DNA of 40,504 bases from MGIIa-K1 sp964577145 (GCA_964577145.1 CAZNXM010000012.1:1-40504); one strand, 5' to 3'. Positions 26,401-34,829 are shown, counted from the first letter of the stretch. A program made the numbers and translations. The notes: generated from the letters alone by a model not told the origin.

Positions 26401-26551
26401 GCTGATTTGCAGTTCCATCATCATTCTTATCCCAAGTATCACATTCACCTCCATTCAGTGTACAGGCAACCATTCCGGCAGCGCTTGCAAACGGCAATGC
26501 TGCTGGCAATAGAAACATCGCGAGTAGGATGGGAGTAAGACTTCTCTTCAT
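23492..26551 (-). CDS. 1019-residue exported membrane-anchored protein, unknown function
   Basis: A signal peptide (LTPILLAMFLLPAALPFASA) is followed by a short Cys-bounded loop with an EF-hand-like D-x-N-D-D-G-x-x-x-x-x-D-W motif, perhaps a calcium site. The rest of the ectodomain (about 60-900) is mixed alpha/beta with repeated amphipathic strands and N-x-S/T sites, and I recognise no family. A helix lies at about 910-932 (FGQIWIYPALLAALIIW), then a strongly basic stop-transfer (RARKAKKKRKQ) and an acidic tail of about 70 residues with D-D-D-F and D-L-Y-Q-E-I-Y-G-D-D at the very end. ATG 26551 has GGATGG seven bases upstream; ATGs at 26557 and 26566 are also in frame. It is divergent from taw2 and convergent with uvrC. 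Confidence 0.8.
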   Translation of the reverse strand: MKRSLTPILLAMFLLPAALPFASAAGMVACTLNGGECDTWDKNDDGTANQQDWIEGVYTFDLVDTATINLEMNWALHEFNRTTLGLTQAPVVAALAAEGLTPQDGAPADLIRNYFDENSGGPGTPTVKEKLALEVNDTIEELLGSGFGQVDYISTTYVNSFTDAGITTSCTDDPTLDTAVEAGLDDNVFQPPICFSVSASVSLSTSTFNMGTVDPLVLERVYQGMLVMGSDVTSGFQLFSEPGHSSSFIINPPDYATILSTDPSGTIAARTGPPAFMAAEWNIDNRDAPLAGERISSDVSVTIGHRNSTQTSSVVIDDNDKGLDLRVTLDLSNEEETWVEVVASVHHLDQQTMQNWGISLVDVTENATIPWVTSDGIRLAYHNGLVDLDSFTSNFPMELIGDAIEGAVPSVGSVVMNDMEWVSDSQTIGLPGPGGGLNFSHPDCPESLPVGMDAFYCVEGGTAMDGGHPIILRSYSEPFTLKLLDIAKSEIDDPSGLLDAIVEDDLRMILESGLTIETILDSTMMSAMIPTDMPPTELTLEIILPNWVTSATGDGSIVLIDRIQGADQLDVSLGSVAAYNPRHSIVENAGTSNEKEICTSIEADWTCINLDVDADIYEINFHEWGPSIDATASLTATIDIYRIKVPNSLRENMSSGDTSVDIEVIPSDLLRLIIDISSRMDSPISKEVDPGDGSGMQNVSFTKNGIESFVEDFGKMATDAFHEKGLEISEEDPASTIDFSGIQIVTEVENLGGMGATIGDDIPIRLKLTIPKFTADLGVLNGWGGLKSGNPEIGLTTAFQPVITQYLVAFSDLLVGSTSQFLTMSGDGIILDEDGAPIRMPVGPQDMILSDEFDAKLRGDVTFTMPSGILLKDFTSENGWEEVKMVDGRQQITVTLESWEVGDEFQFRLQVTWWWLFGQIWIYPALLAALIIWRVRARKAKKKRKQEAKLNMQKPSISKGGLSDDDFASLASGFEPAHAETDMDFMDDDFDMPEIAADDIDIAETKTDTDLYQEIYGDD

Positions 26552-26605
26552 GGTCATGCCATCCATGTGTCTAGGACATTTAACATGGTTTGCCTCTTCG
26601 CAATC

Positions 26606-27583
26606 ATGATGACACCTGCATTTGCTTTCATTTCATCGAGAGATGATGCTAGTGAAATTCATGCTGATTTGAAAGCAAATGGGCAATTGATTACCGAACT
26701 CAAACCTATGCCATATGGCGATAAAATCGCCTTTCCCGTAAGGGATGGAGATTTGGAATTGAATTTCGAATCGGTTGAGAAGGATAGTCCTCATTCGAAA
26801 TTGTCACAGATACTAGACAACCCTCCGTTGAAATGGGAAATTCTCGGAGATGTCGTGATATTCCCCGAAGGCTCGAAACTAGGCGGTAGCGACCTTTCTT
26901 CAGTAGCGGAAGCGCTGGGCTGCACGCGAGTTGCAATACAAGCAGAGATTGATTCTGGAATGATGCGTAAGTCGAATTTAGAACTCATTCATGGCGATGA
27001 TGGCTGGGTAGTTCACAAGGAGAATTTTGTCGATTACGAATTTGATATTACCAAAGTAATGTTCTCTTCGGGCAACATCACTGAAAGAAGGAGAATGGGT
27101 GAATTTGACATGACTGGGGAAACTATTGTCGATGCATATTGTGGAATTGGATATTATTCAATTCCAATGCTTGCAAGATCAAATGCTACTCATGTCCATG
27201 CTTGTGAAATAAATCCAGACAGTATCTCCGCTTTGCAAAAAGGATTAGCAAGGAATGGAGTCTCACAGAAATGTACAATCCACCATGGTGATAATCGTGA
27301 TACACTCCAGAATCTATGGGGAATTGCAGACAGAGTAGTCCTTGGATTGATTCCCTCATCTCAACCAACATGGGCATCAGCAATCAAATGCCTCAAACCC
27401 TCTGGTGGAATCATACATGTCCACATGAATGTCGAAGAAAATGAGATTGAAGAGTGGATTGAGAAAACCCTAGATTGGTTTTCCACTGTCTCGGGAAAAA
27501 CGGCAACTGCTAGTCACTTTGAGAAAGTAAAATGGTATTGCCCACATATTCGTCATGTCGTACTCGACATCAAAATATCATGA
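26606..27583 (+). CDS. taw2: tRNA wybutosine-synthesis protein 2 (acp transferase, Taw2/TYW2)
   Basis: The roughly 325-residue enzyme should transfer the 3-amino-3-carboxypropyl group of S-adenosylmethionine to the tricyclic base at position 37 of tRNA-Phe. Motif I is DAYCGIGYYSIP, with the GIGY signature that separates TYW2 from Trm5 methyltransferases. It is followed by V-H-A-C-E-I-N-P, I-H-H-G-D-N-R, the highly typical RVVLGLIPSS and G-G-I-I-H-V-H-M-N. The N-terminal domain (AFAFISSRDDASEIHADL onward) fits the family. Reading from GTG 26567 or ATG 26585 would add a signal-like hydrophobic leader that makes no sense for a tRNA enzyme, so ATG 26606 (or 26609) is preferred. A weak TTTAAC about 25 bases upstream suggests a leaderless transcript. 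Confidence 0.88.
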   Translation: MMTPAFAFISSRDDASEIHADLKANGQLITELKPMPYGDKIAFPVRDGDLELNFESVEKDSPHSKLSQILDNPPLKWEILGDVVIFPEGSKLGGSDLSSVAEALGCTRVAIQAEIDSGMMRKSNLELIHGDDGWVVHKENFVDYEFDITKVMFSSGNITERRRMGEFDMTGETIVDAYCGIGYYSIPMLARSNATHVHACEINPDSISALQKGLARNGVSQKCTIHHGDNRDTLQNLWGIADRVVLGLIPSSQPTWASAIKCLKPSGGIIHVHMNVEENEIEEWIEKTLDWFSTVSGKTATASHFEKVKWYCPHIRHVVLDIKIS

Positions 27584-27584
27584 T

Positions 27585-30500
27585 TCAACTCGCAGTGAAA
27601 GTATGGTCATCCGACCAAGTTTCTCCGTTAGAATTCTCCCCCATTACTCTCCAATGGTAGGTCACACCTGAAGTCAAGCCGCTTACCCATTGTTGCATAT
27701 TTCCAACAATACTTGTTCCCTTTGAAGCACAATTTGCCCAAGCAGATGCAACCTGTCCGCCATCTGCCCAACCCCAACATATCGTGACATTGGTGTTGGT
27801 ACCATTATCATAGATACTCCATTCTAAATCAGCAGTCCCAGCAGAGATGTTTGCAACGGTATGATTCTGAGTAATGATATCATATTCAAAGACGCCATTT
27901 CTTTGAGGGTCTGTTGTCCAAACTGGAAGATGATCTACGGCTGCATGCGTTTCCGGAGTTAGAGGGAAGCCCCACGCTTCATGGAATGGAGCTAGATTGT
28001 AACCCGTTGCATTTGAAATCCGGATGGTCCATTCATTAAACTCTGCACTATCACCACTTGGAGGATTACTCATTGTATAATACTCAGAAAGTGCAAAAGT
28101 AATCGGCTCCCAACCAAATTCTTCCTTGACTTGCAAATAGGTTTCAAGAGCGGTCCAAACGCTCCATTGAGATATTTGCGAACCACCATTGAAATAACTA
28201 TCACGACGGCTTTCCCTCGAACTAGATTGCAAAGCTGAATGACCTTGGCTTAGATTTACACCGACTAAATCTTCCATCAGTCGTACACTGAATAGATTGC
28301 AAGTTGTTTCTGTTGTGCCAGGGAGTGTTGAAGGCATCCATTGGTGGTTATGACCTAATTCGTGGAACATACCCCAATCTCCACTTGTGCTCATATGATC
28401 TAAATCCACCACATTTGGCACACTAGCGAGATGTGCCATGAATGGATATCCAGAATGCATCCAACCCGCACTGATTTGTATGTCGAAAACCGCTCGCTCA
28501 ACCCTTGGCCAGTCCGACATTCCCGATAGGTCGTGCTCCATCTGTAGTGCGGTTTCCCACCAATTCATCAATTCATTAGAATTGTTTAGAGTACGTATTT
28601 CGCTACTAGGAACGGTCAAAATGAACTCTCCAGAAACCAATTCCGCCCATGGAGCGGGGTGATTTCTCTCGGTATTATTCCACTCAGCCATCGTAGTTTG
28701 GTTGTGAATGTAAAGGGGGGCTGCTACACCGCCCTCTATTGTGACATTGAATTCGCCAAGACTACTGCCGGCTGGAACTCGCACATAGATTGGTCCACCG
28801 AAAGAATTCGCCACTTGGAAGTTCGTACTTTCTGCCTGATAGGCACGGACAATTCTTGGATGACGGCTCACAACATCCTTGTTCCATAGTGAATCACTAT
28901 GAGCGCCTATCAGAATATTTACTCCGGTGCTCACAATTGAAGTTGGAATTGTGATATTCACCAATTCGCCGGGAGCTGCATACAAACCTGTGCTGAAACG
29001 ACCATCGCTTCGAGCGCCGGAATATCCGAAATTTGAAGGAAGGCCACTATAATTTCCATCGATAGAGATGGTGCGAGTGATTCGCGATGCATTTGCTGGT
29101 ACTGCACCGGGGAAGTCCTTAGCGCTAGGATGAATTCCTAATTCATCGGGTGGAAGTTGAAGCATCAGGCTTTCCTGAATTGAAAGGAACATGTCATCGA
29201 TACCATCGGCACCTAAATCAAAGGTGTTCGTTGATGAGATTTCTATCCATCCGGTAGTATTGACCAATGTGCGAATATCTGGCCAGAAACCTGGCCAATC
29301 CAATGGAATATTCGCTGCTATTCGCTTGATGCAACCTCCCGCATCCCCTTTGCCTTCATCATTCAATAGCGGGCCGGTTAAGATGTGGTCTTCGACGGCC
29401 TCAAGCGCTCTTGCTGGGCGATGTAAGTCGCTCAATGGCGTGGTGAGGTCAGCACCTGTTCCAATGTTCTGGGAGGAGACGAACATACCACTGGATTTGG
29501 CAAAATGATTGCCTGGGTAATTATTGGCAACATCGCTATTTGAGTATGACCAATACCAAGCATGACCACCCATTACAACTCCGCCGCCAGATACGAGGAA
29601 TGATTCTATTGCATCATTTCCAATATCACCGTAAGAGTTCCAAAATTCTGCCATGATACAATCATAATTTCCAAGTGAGGTTACATTGATTGAAGTAGTG
29701 ACTGAATACCCCGCTGCAGTTAATTCATCCTCGTAGTGATTGTAACCATAAACAACGCCGATTTTTGTTCCATGGCAGACCCAATTAATCGCATTCATCG
29801 ACATTATCGATTCGTTGCCAGTGTTACGTGCTGCAAGAGATTCATGGCCAAATCCTACCATTCGCCCTTGGCCTGCATGTGAAGCTGTTATCAGCGGCCT
29901 CTCCGCCCAATCCATCCCAATTGGGAACGACCATTCACCATGTGGGACAATCATACTTGGCCATGAGGAACCATAATCGAGAACTCCGACTCCCGCACTC
30001 AAATCACTTGAATCCGCATCTAGATCATGTATGGCGATTTTCAGATTGGTTAGGGATGAACCTCCTGAATTATTTGCCCAAATTGAGTAGGTGGTCCAAT
30101 GCATTCTACCTATGGGAGTTCCAGTAATATTTCCTTCATCGATAATCATTCCAGCCGGCAGTGCAGGCTCAATCTCCCAAGTTTCAATCGCAGGGCCATC
30201 ATTGATTACAGCAATATGAGCAGAGTGATTTGATGCTAAGGCGATAACCGATTCTTGCCATGAAATATTGCCAGGAGTCATATCGGTCACAGTGATATTC
30301 AATGCAATTGAAAATGAACCTCCTGAGTTATTGGCCCAAATTGTGTGAACTGTTTGAGGATAAAGTTCTGTAGCATTTCCGTGAATTCTACCATTCTCAA
30401 AAGCCAATCCGGTTGGCAATGTGGGAATGATGCCCCATTCTACAACTGGCCCGCCAGTTGTGACTGGCGAAATATCGTAGGGAAGGTTCCACACCAAGTC

Positions 30501-31529
30501 CAAATCGCCACCATAATCAATTCCAGTCACTGGACGGTCGACGACATGTATCTGAACTACTGTAGAAGTGGTACCCCCGGAATTATTGGCAAATACTTGG
30601 AAAGAATGAGTGCCGAGTTCATCAGGAGTTCCTGAAATTTCTCCATCTGAAAAGGACAAGCCAGAGGGTAATCCTTCAACACCCCATTCGGTAATTTGGC
30701 CACCTTCCATACTAGGTTGAAGAGTGTACATTGTTTCATTGACAAAACAAGAAAGTGGTGAGTAGGAATATCTCAAATTAGATACTGGGTGGTCGACAAC
30801 TAGGATTGTGATTTCAGCAGTAGTATATCCACCGCTATTATTGGCAAAAATTGTATGATTGCTCATGCCAAGTGAAAGAGCCTGTCCTGAAACTATCCCC
30901 TCTTCTGAAAGATACATCCCTTCGGGCAAAATCGGAAATGAAGAAAATGAAATTACTTCGCCTCCAAAGGCTTCTGGCGCCACATTAAAGAGAATCTCTC
31001 CAAGTGTGAAAGCATATGGTGAATCAACATAGGATAATCCACTTGGTGCGAGGTCAGAAAGAATGATTTCAACCTCGAATGTTGAAGCCCCCACCGCATT
31101 AGAGGCAGTTATGGAATAATTCTTCGTAGTTGCATCATATTCCATTGGAATTCCTGAGATTATTCCTGACTGCGAGATATACACGCCCATTGGTAATTCA
31201 GGTGTGATCGTCCAAGAATCAGGTGCATCACCAGAAAATGAAGGAATAAATTCCATTTGTTGTCCCAAATTCCATTCTATGCTACTAGACGCATAGGCGA
31301 GTGAACTAACCGGTGTCAAGTCAACACAAGCATTATCGCGCCATACCTGTAACATTGTGCAATCATCAGGAGTTGGGTCAACTCGATGGTTATTCTCAGG
31401 GTCCGGTTCATCATCTGGCACTTCGTCATCAGGAATGGCGGCAAATCTATCCATCACAACCCAATATGAGCCGCCTGCAACCATGATTGCGAGAAGAATT
31501 GCAGCAACTGCATTCGTTTTTCCCGACAT
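27585..31529 (-). CDS. Membrane-anchored M60-family zinc metallopeptidase with Ig-like repeats
   Basis: This 1314-residue protein starts with an uncleaved-looking helix (about 8-26). About five putative-Ig (He_PIG) domains follow to about residue 500, most carrying N-N-S-G-G turns and G-x-I-x-G-x-P motifs. Residues about 590-690 look like a glutamine-amidotransferase-like Rossmann domain (F-L-V-S-G-G-G-V-V-M-G-G-H-A-W-Y-W), as precedes the peptidase in TCAF-type proteins. The M60 domain holds HELGH (His1056, Glu1057, His1060) and a downstream Glu1074, matching HExxH-x(8-28)-E. A fibronectin-III-like domain ends the chain. M60 enzymes (enhancin, SslE) cleave mucin-type glycoproteins. The start overlaps the cyclophilin stop by one base (TAATG), so the two are co-translated. 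It faces outside, probably digesting glycoproteins of algae or particles. Confidence 0.9.
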   Translation of the reverse strand: MSGKTNAVAAILLAIMVAGGSYWVVMDRFAAIPDDEVPDDEPDPENNHRVDPTPDDCTMLQVWRDNACVDLTPVSSLAYASSSIEWNLGQQMEFIPSFSGDAPDSWTITPELPMGVYISQSGIISGIPMEYDATTKNYSITASNAVGASTFEVEIILSDLAPSGLSYVDSPYAFTLGEILFNVAPEAFGGEVISFSSFPILPEGMYLSEEGIVSGQALSLGMSNHTIFANNSGGYTTAEITILVVDHPVSNLRYSYSPLSCFVNETMYTLQPSMEGGQITEWGVEGLPSGLSFSDGEISGTPDELGTHSFQVFANNSGGTTSTVVQIHVVDRPVTGIDYGGDLDLVWNLPYDISPVTTGGPVVEWGIIPTLPTGLAFENGRIHGNATELYPQTVHTIWANNSGGSFSIALNITVTDMTPGNISWQESVIALASNHSAHIAVINDGPAIETWEIEPALPAGMIIDEGNITGTPIGRMHWTTYSIWANNSGGSSLTNLKIAIHDLDADSSDLSAGVGVLDYGSSWPSMIVPHGEWSFPIGMDWAERPLITASHAGQGRMVGFGHESLAARNTGNESIMSMNAINWVCHGTKIGVVYGYNHYEDELTAAGYSVTTSINVTSLGNYDCIMAEFWNSYGDIGNDAIESFLVSGGGVVMGGHAWYWSYSNSDVANNYPGNHFAKSSGMFVSSQNIGTGADLTTPLSDLHRPARALEAVEDHILTGPLLNDEGKGDAGGCIKRIAANIPLDWPGFWPDIRTLVNTTGWIEISSTNTFDLGADGIDDMFLSIQESLMLQLPPDELGIHPSAKDFPGAVPANASRITRTISIDGNYSGLPSNFGYSGARSDGRFSTGLYAAPGELVNITIPTSIVSTGVNILIGAHSDSLWNKDVVSRHPRIVRAYQAESTNFQVANSFGGPIYVRVPAGSSLGEFNVTIEGGVAAPLYIHNQTTMAEWNNTERNHPAPWAELVSGEFILTVPSSEIRTLNNSNELMNWWETALQMEHDLSGMSDWPRVERAVFDIQISAGWMHSGYPFMAHLASVPNVVDLDHMSTSGDWGMFHELGHNHQWMPSTLPGTTETTCNLFSVRLMEDLVGVNLSQGHSALQSSSRESRRDSYFNGGSQISQWSVWTALETYLQVKEEFGWEPITFALSEYYTMSNPPSGDSAEFNEWTIRISNATGYNLAPFHEAWGFPLTPETHAAVDHLPVWTTDPQRNGVFEYDIITQNHTVANISAGTADLEWSIYDNGTNTNVTICWGWADGGQVASAWANCASKGTSIVGNMQQWVSGLTSGVTYHWRVMGENSNGETWSDDHTFTAS

Positions 31530-32461
31530 TACAAGTCCTCATTATCAAGAAGTATTGCGTCTTTGTATGATTCCTCTTCAGAGTCAATTCTTACTCTTTT
31601 AATCAAAACGACTGCCATGATTAATCCCAACCCGCCAACCGTAGTAATTCCTATTGCTGTTGCGAAAAAGGATTGGCTCTCTACGGGTTCAGGTTGGTCT
31701 GGAGTTGGGATTACGCCTATCATATCGATGTTGATAATTTTCGCTTCATAGATTGGACGGCCTGCTGAAGAAGCAGGGTTCACAATTATCTCTTCACCAG
31801 TGGGGTCATCTGTAGTTGGCGTAAGTGCTATTGCTCGAACATGACTCATTCCATTTCGTACAATTCCAAAGGTAACATATCCTTCATCATCACGATTTTC
31901 CGGGTCTAAATTGTGCGCTTCAGTTTCAGCGATATACCACTGTGTATCGGCACTATCAGGGTCTTGGGAGCGTGCCATTCCTATCGCTCCGTCGACATGT
32001 GAAAGGTTCTCATGATGTTCCATTTTCAGAGTATGGCCATCACCACCTCCGCCACACTCAGGACTAGTTGCAGGGTAAACAACAACCGTCTCGCAAGTTG
32101 GATCTCCGCCTTGTGTAACGAAATCATCGATTACTCTGTGGAAAAATATGCCATCGTAAATGCCACTTTCAACATGCATTATCATGTTCGCAGTTGTATT
32201 AGGCGCCCACTCTTCGAATAACTCGATGATAATTTCACCTTGAACTCTAGCTCCCGTATGACTTGGTTTGTAATCAACCTCAATCATCAATACCGCATCA
32301 CCCGGACGTGTTTGATTCATCGGTGTGTCCTCAAATTCAGGGCCATCGTCCCATTCAGACATGTCCACATCGGTACTACGCCATGCTTCATCGCCCTCTC
32401 CTTCAGCCCCAACATGCGGCATTAGCATGAGGAGGACGAGAGTTATCGCGATACCTCGCAT
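31529..32461 (-). CDS. Exported membrane-anchored cyclophilin (peptidyl-prolyl isomerase)
   Basis: The 310-residue protein has a signal peptide (MRGIAITLVLLMLMPHVGA). Its cyclophilin domain has G-I-Y-D-G-I-F-F-H-R-V-I-D-D-F-V-T-Q-G-G-D-P, then G-A-I-G-M-A-R-S and T-Q-W-Y-I, holding the catalytic Arg of FHR and the Gln of QGGD. A loop with two Cys and four Gly is inserted after QGGDP, probably a disulfide. A membrane helix (about 264-287) and a basic then acidic tail ending in NEDL follow. It should speed proline isomerisation of proteins folding outside the membrane. Coupling to the M60 peptidase gene suggests that enzyme, or other surface proteins, as client (inference). The frame extends to ATG 32518, but 32461 gives a better signal peptide. 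Confidence 0.88.
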   Translation of the reverse strand: MRGIAITLVLLMLMPHVGAEGEGDEAWRSTDVDMSEWDDGPEFEDTPMNQTRPGDAVLMIEVDYKPSHTGARVQGEIIIELFEEWAPNTTANMIMHVESGIYDGIFFHRVIDDFVTQGGDPTCETVVVYPATSPECGGGGDGHTLKMEHHENLSHVDGAIGMARSQDPDSADTQWYIAETEAHNLDPENRDDEGYVTFGIVRNGMSHVRAIALTPTTDDPTGEEIIVNPASSAGRPIYEAKIINIDMIGVIPTPDQPEPVESQSFFATAIGITTVGGLGLIMAVVLIKRVRIDSEEESYKDAILLDNEDL

Positions 32462-32542
32462 AACACTGGGAAGGCGCCATATGCCATCAATCCTCCACCT
32501 ATTTGCCGATGGTTTCATCCCCTGAGTGGAAAAGGCGGGTTC

Positions 32543-32932
32543 ATGACGGAAGAAGTTGTAGAGACCAATGGAAATCTGCTGAAGGCAGCAAAATACGCAA
32601 CATATGCTATGTTAGCGCTAGTTCTAGGCCAATCAATGACTGGAGTGGGCAATTTTACCACCGAACTTGAATTGGCATCATCTCACAAATACAGCGCTTA
32701 TCTCGGGCTCGGTCTTTCAATAATCACTGTTGCAGCGATTATGATGAGCAAAACCGACGATAGTAAACTGAAGGGATTCGGATTTGAAGCCGCTACAATG
32801 TGGATCATAATGTTTGGACTTGGAGATATGTCAGCAGGCGGAATGCATCACTTATCGATGTTACATGCTCCGATTGGAGTTTTGATGTTCATGAGACTCT
32901 GGATGATGACAAAGGCATTCCCATCCGAGTAG
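32543..32932 (+). CDS. Small four-helix membrane protein, COX15/CtaA-like half
   Basis: This 129-residue protein has four helices at about 17-37, 50-68, 82-100 and 107-123. The pattern resembles half of a heme A synthase (COX15/CtaA) bundle: G-Q-S-M-T-G-V-G-N after helix 1, His48 just before helix 2 (S-H-K-Y-S-A-Y-L-G-L), and His108 at the start of helix 4 (L-H-A-P-I-G-V-L-M-F). His102 and His103 lie close by. These His could bind heme. The similarity is by eye and moderate; another small cytochrome-like or unknown family is possible. The start has AAAGGCGGG just upstream. The next gene begins 46 bases later on the same strand. Confidence 0.7.
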   Translation: MTEEVVETNGNLLKAAKYATYAMLALVLGQSMTGVGNFTTELELASSHKYSAYLGLGLSIITVAAIMMSKTDDSKLKGFGFEAATMWIIMFGLGDMSAGGMHHLSMLHAPIGVLMFMRLWMMTKAFPSE

Positions 32933-32978
32933 TCCGAATAAGCGAATCCTCTTGAGCAATGGAGGATACCGCCTCCTG

Positions 32979-34829
32979 ATGGAGGAGGAGACCTACGAGG
33001 CCGAACTCATCCCCACAGGGGATGTTCGAGGACTCAATATCACTCTCGCAGGCACTTTTGCAGTATCTGTAGCCTTCCTCATTATCGCCATGGGCTTCGG
33101 TACTGATGTCCTTGGTGGGTCAAATTCTGATGATTCGGTAGAATGGTGGCAAGTACCATTACACGACCGTTACAAAATGGATTTGGATTTGACTCAAGAA
33201 CGCTCTGTCTTACCAGAAAATGGAAGTTATGGAGTTCTAACATATACTGAACATTTCGTTCCGGTTGACCTCCCAGCATCAGAAGAAGATGCTGGTTATC
33301 CAGAAGATGATGTGATGCATGTTGCTCTTTGGTTACCTGATGTACCAGAAGGAACAACGGTCCCGGTCATCATGACTATACATCCGTACTACGACTTTGG
33401 CGGTGAAGGAATGCCAGGCGTTGGTGATGATTCAAGTCCAAATACCGTTCCTGATGGAGGAATCGGAAAATGGGTGTATGATAATTTCATTTCTCACGGA
33501 TATGCACTTGCCCAATCCTCTACTTTTGGCACGGGCAAGAGTACTCATTGTCAAGATGTGAAAGGACTTGGCGAACAAACTGGAATCCAAGCGGTTGTTC
33601 AGTGGCTTGGTGAACAAGAATGGTCGAATGGTAAAGTTGGCCTGATGGGTAAATCATACGCAGGAACTACCAATTGGGAAGCAGCTCAACAACCGAGTGA
33701 ATATCTCAAAACAATCGTACCGATCTCCGGCTCTATTGGAGTGCAAGAAATGTTCTATCGCAATGGTTCATCTGAAGCACGTGCGCTTGGATATGATGCT
33801 GCTTATCAGGCTGCAACTAGTGACCTTACTACCGATGAACTGAGAATGTGTAGTGATGACTTAGTCGGCCCACTAAACCCTTGGTCGACGTGGGGTTGGG
33901 CAGAATTCGGAGGAGCGCAATGGAATGATTATTGGGAAGAGCGCCGCCATCTGCCAGATGTGCTCGAAAACTATCGAGGAAGCGTCTATCTCGTATGGGG
34001 AATGCAAGATTGGAATGTCGACCCCTACCACGCATTCCCTACCTATCAGTTGATGCGAGATGCAGGAATCCCCGCTCGTGGAATCATGGGCCAATGGGCT
34101 CACAATTATCCTGACCAGCCGGATAGACACGGTTCACTTACTAGCGGTTATGGGGCGGAAGCATACCCTTCAATGAGCCGAATGGATTGGGCGGTAGAAC
34201 TCTATGGCTGGTTCAATTATTGGCTCAAAGGAATCGGCGATGAGCCTGAATCTCATGTCCAAATACAGCGTAATGATGGGCGCTGGCATGTAGAGGAAAC
34301 TTGGCCTCCTGCAGATATGTCGATGTGGGAGATACCGCTCGATATCGCAACCGTTCAAGGAAATTGGGTTTCCGTGACTGCTTCTACTTCGTTCACCTTG
34401 CCAGCCCAGGTTGATGATATGCACATTTCTGGACTACCAACATTGCATCTTTCTGTTCAGGCTAGTTCCTGTAATGGAGGTCAAATCTTTGCTACCATGT
34501 TCGATAAAACAGACGGATTACGAATCGGCCATGCAACAATGGATTTGCGCTACCGCGATGGGGGACATACCGCAAAGCCGGTTATTCCCTACATGTCATA
34601 TGTAATGAAAATGGAATTCAACCCCATTGATGCGATTATCCCTTCAGGTCATGAAATTGAAATTGTATTGACTGAAACAGGAGAGGATTACTTGCCTAGC
34701 CCGTGCCAAGCGGTCGGGTTGAGCGTCAATATCGATTCTTCAAGCACCCTTGGTTTACCACTAATACATCGCAACGATAATTCTCCTGAATGGTTCGAAG
34801 TCCCGGCTTGGTGGGAGTTGGTAGAATGA
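32979..34829 (+). CDS. Membrane-anchored S15-family (CocE/X-Pro dipeptidyl-peptidase-like) hydrolase
   Basis: The 616-residue protein has a short cytoplasmic N-terminus and one helix (about 24-42), so the enzyme faces outside. The alpha/beta-hydrolase domain has the nucleophile Ser226 in G-K-S-Y-A-G-T, Asp344 in W-G-M-Q-D-W and His375 in G-Q-W-A-H-N, a full triad. A C-terminal jelly-roll (from about 460) completes the S15/CocE family layout. Substrates are proline-containing peptides in the peptidase branch or esters in the CocE branch; the sequence does not decide. ATG 32979 is chosen over TTG 32952 because GGAGGA lies 12 bases upstream and its N-terminus aligns without gaps with that of the Asp-box protein. 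Its stop overlaps the next start (ATGA). Confidence 0.88.
   Translation: MEEETYEAELIPTGDVRGLNITLAGTFAVSVAFLIIAMGFGTDVLGGSNSDDSVEWWQVPLHDRYKMDLDLTQERSVLPENGSYGVLTYTEHFVPVDLPASEEDAGYPEDDVMHVALWLPDVPEGTTVPVIMTIHPYYDFGGEGMPGVGDDSSPNTVPDGGIGKWVYDNFISHGYALAQSSTFGTGKSTHCQDVKGLGEQTGIQAVVQWLGEQEWSNGKVGLMGKSYAGTTNWEAAQQPSEYLKTIVPISGSIGVQEMFYRNGSSEARALGYDAAYQAATSDLTTDELRMCSDDLVGPLNPWSTWGWAEFGGAQWNDYWEERRHLPDVLENYRGSVYLVWGMQDWNVDPYHAFPTYQLMRDAGIPARGIMGQWAHNYPDQPDRHGSLTSGYGAEAYPSMSRMDWAVELYGWFNYWLKGIGDEPESHVQIQRNDGRWHVEETWPPADMSMWEIPLDIATVQGNWVSVTASTSFTLPAQVDDMHISGLPTLHLSVQASSCNGGQIFATMFDKTDGLRIGHATMDLRYRDGGHTAKPVIPYMSYVMKMEFNPIDAIIPSGHEIEIVLTETGEDYLPSPCQAVGLSVNIDSSSTLGLPLIHRNDNSPEWFEVPAWWELVE

Noticed and set aside
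26567..26605. Signal peptide on the Taw2 protein
   Set aside because: The hydrophobic leader appears only if translation starts at GTG 26567 or ATG 26585. A tRNA-modifying enzyme acts in the cytoplasm, and family alignment supports a start at 26606 or 26609.
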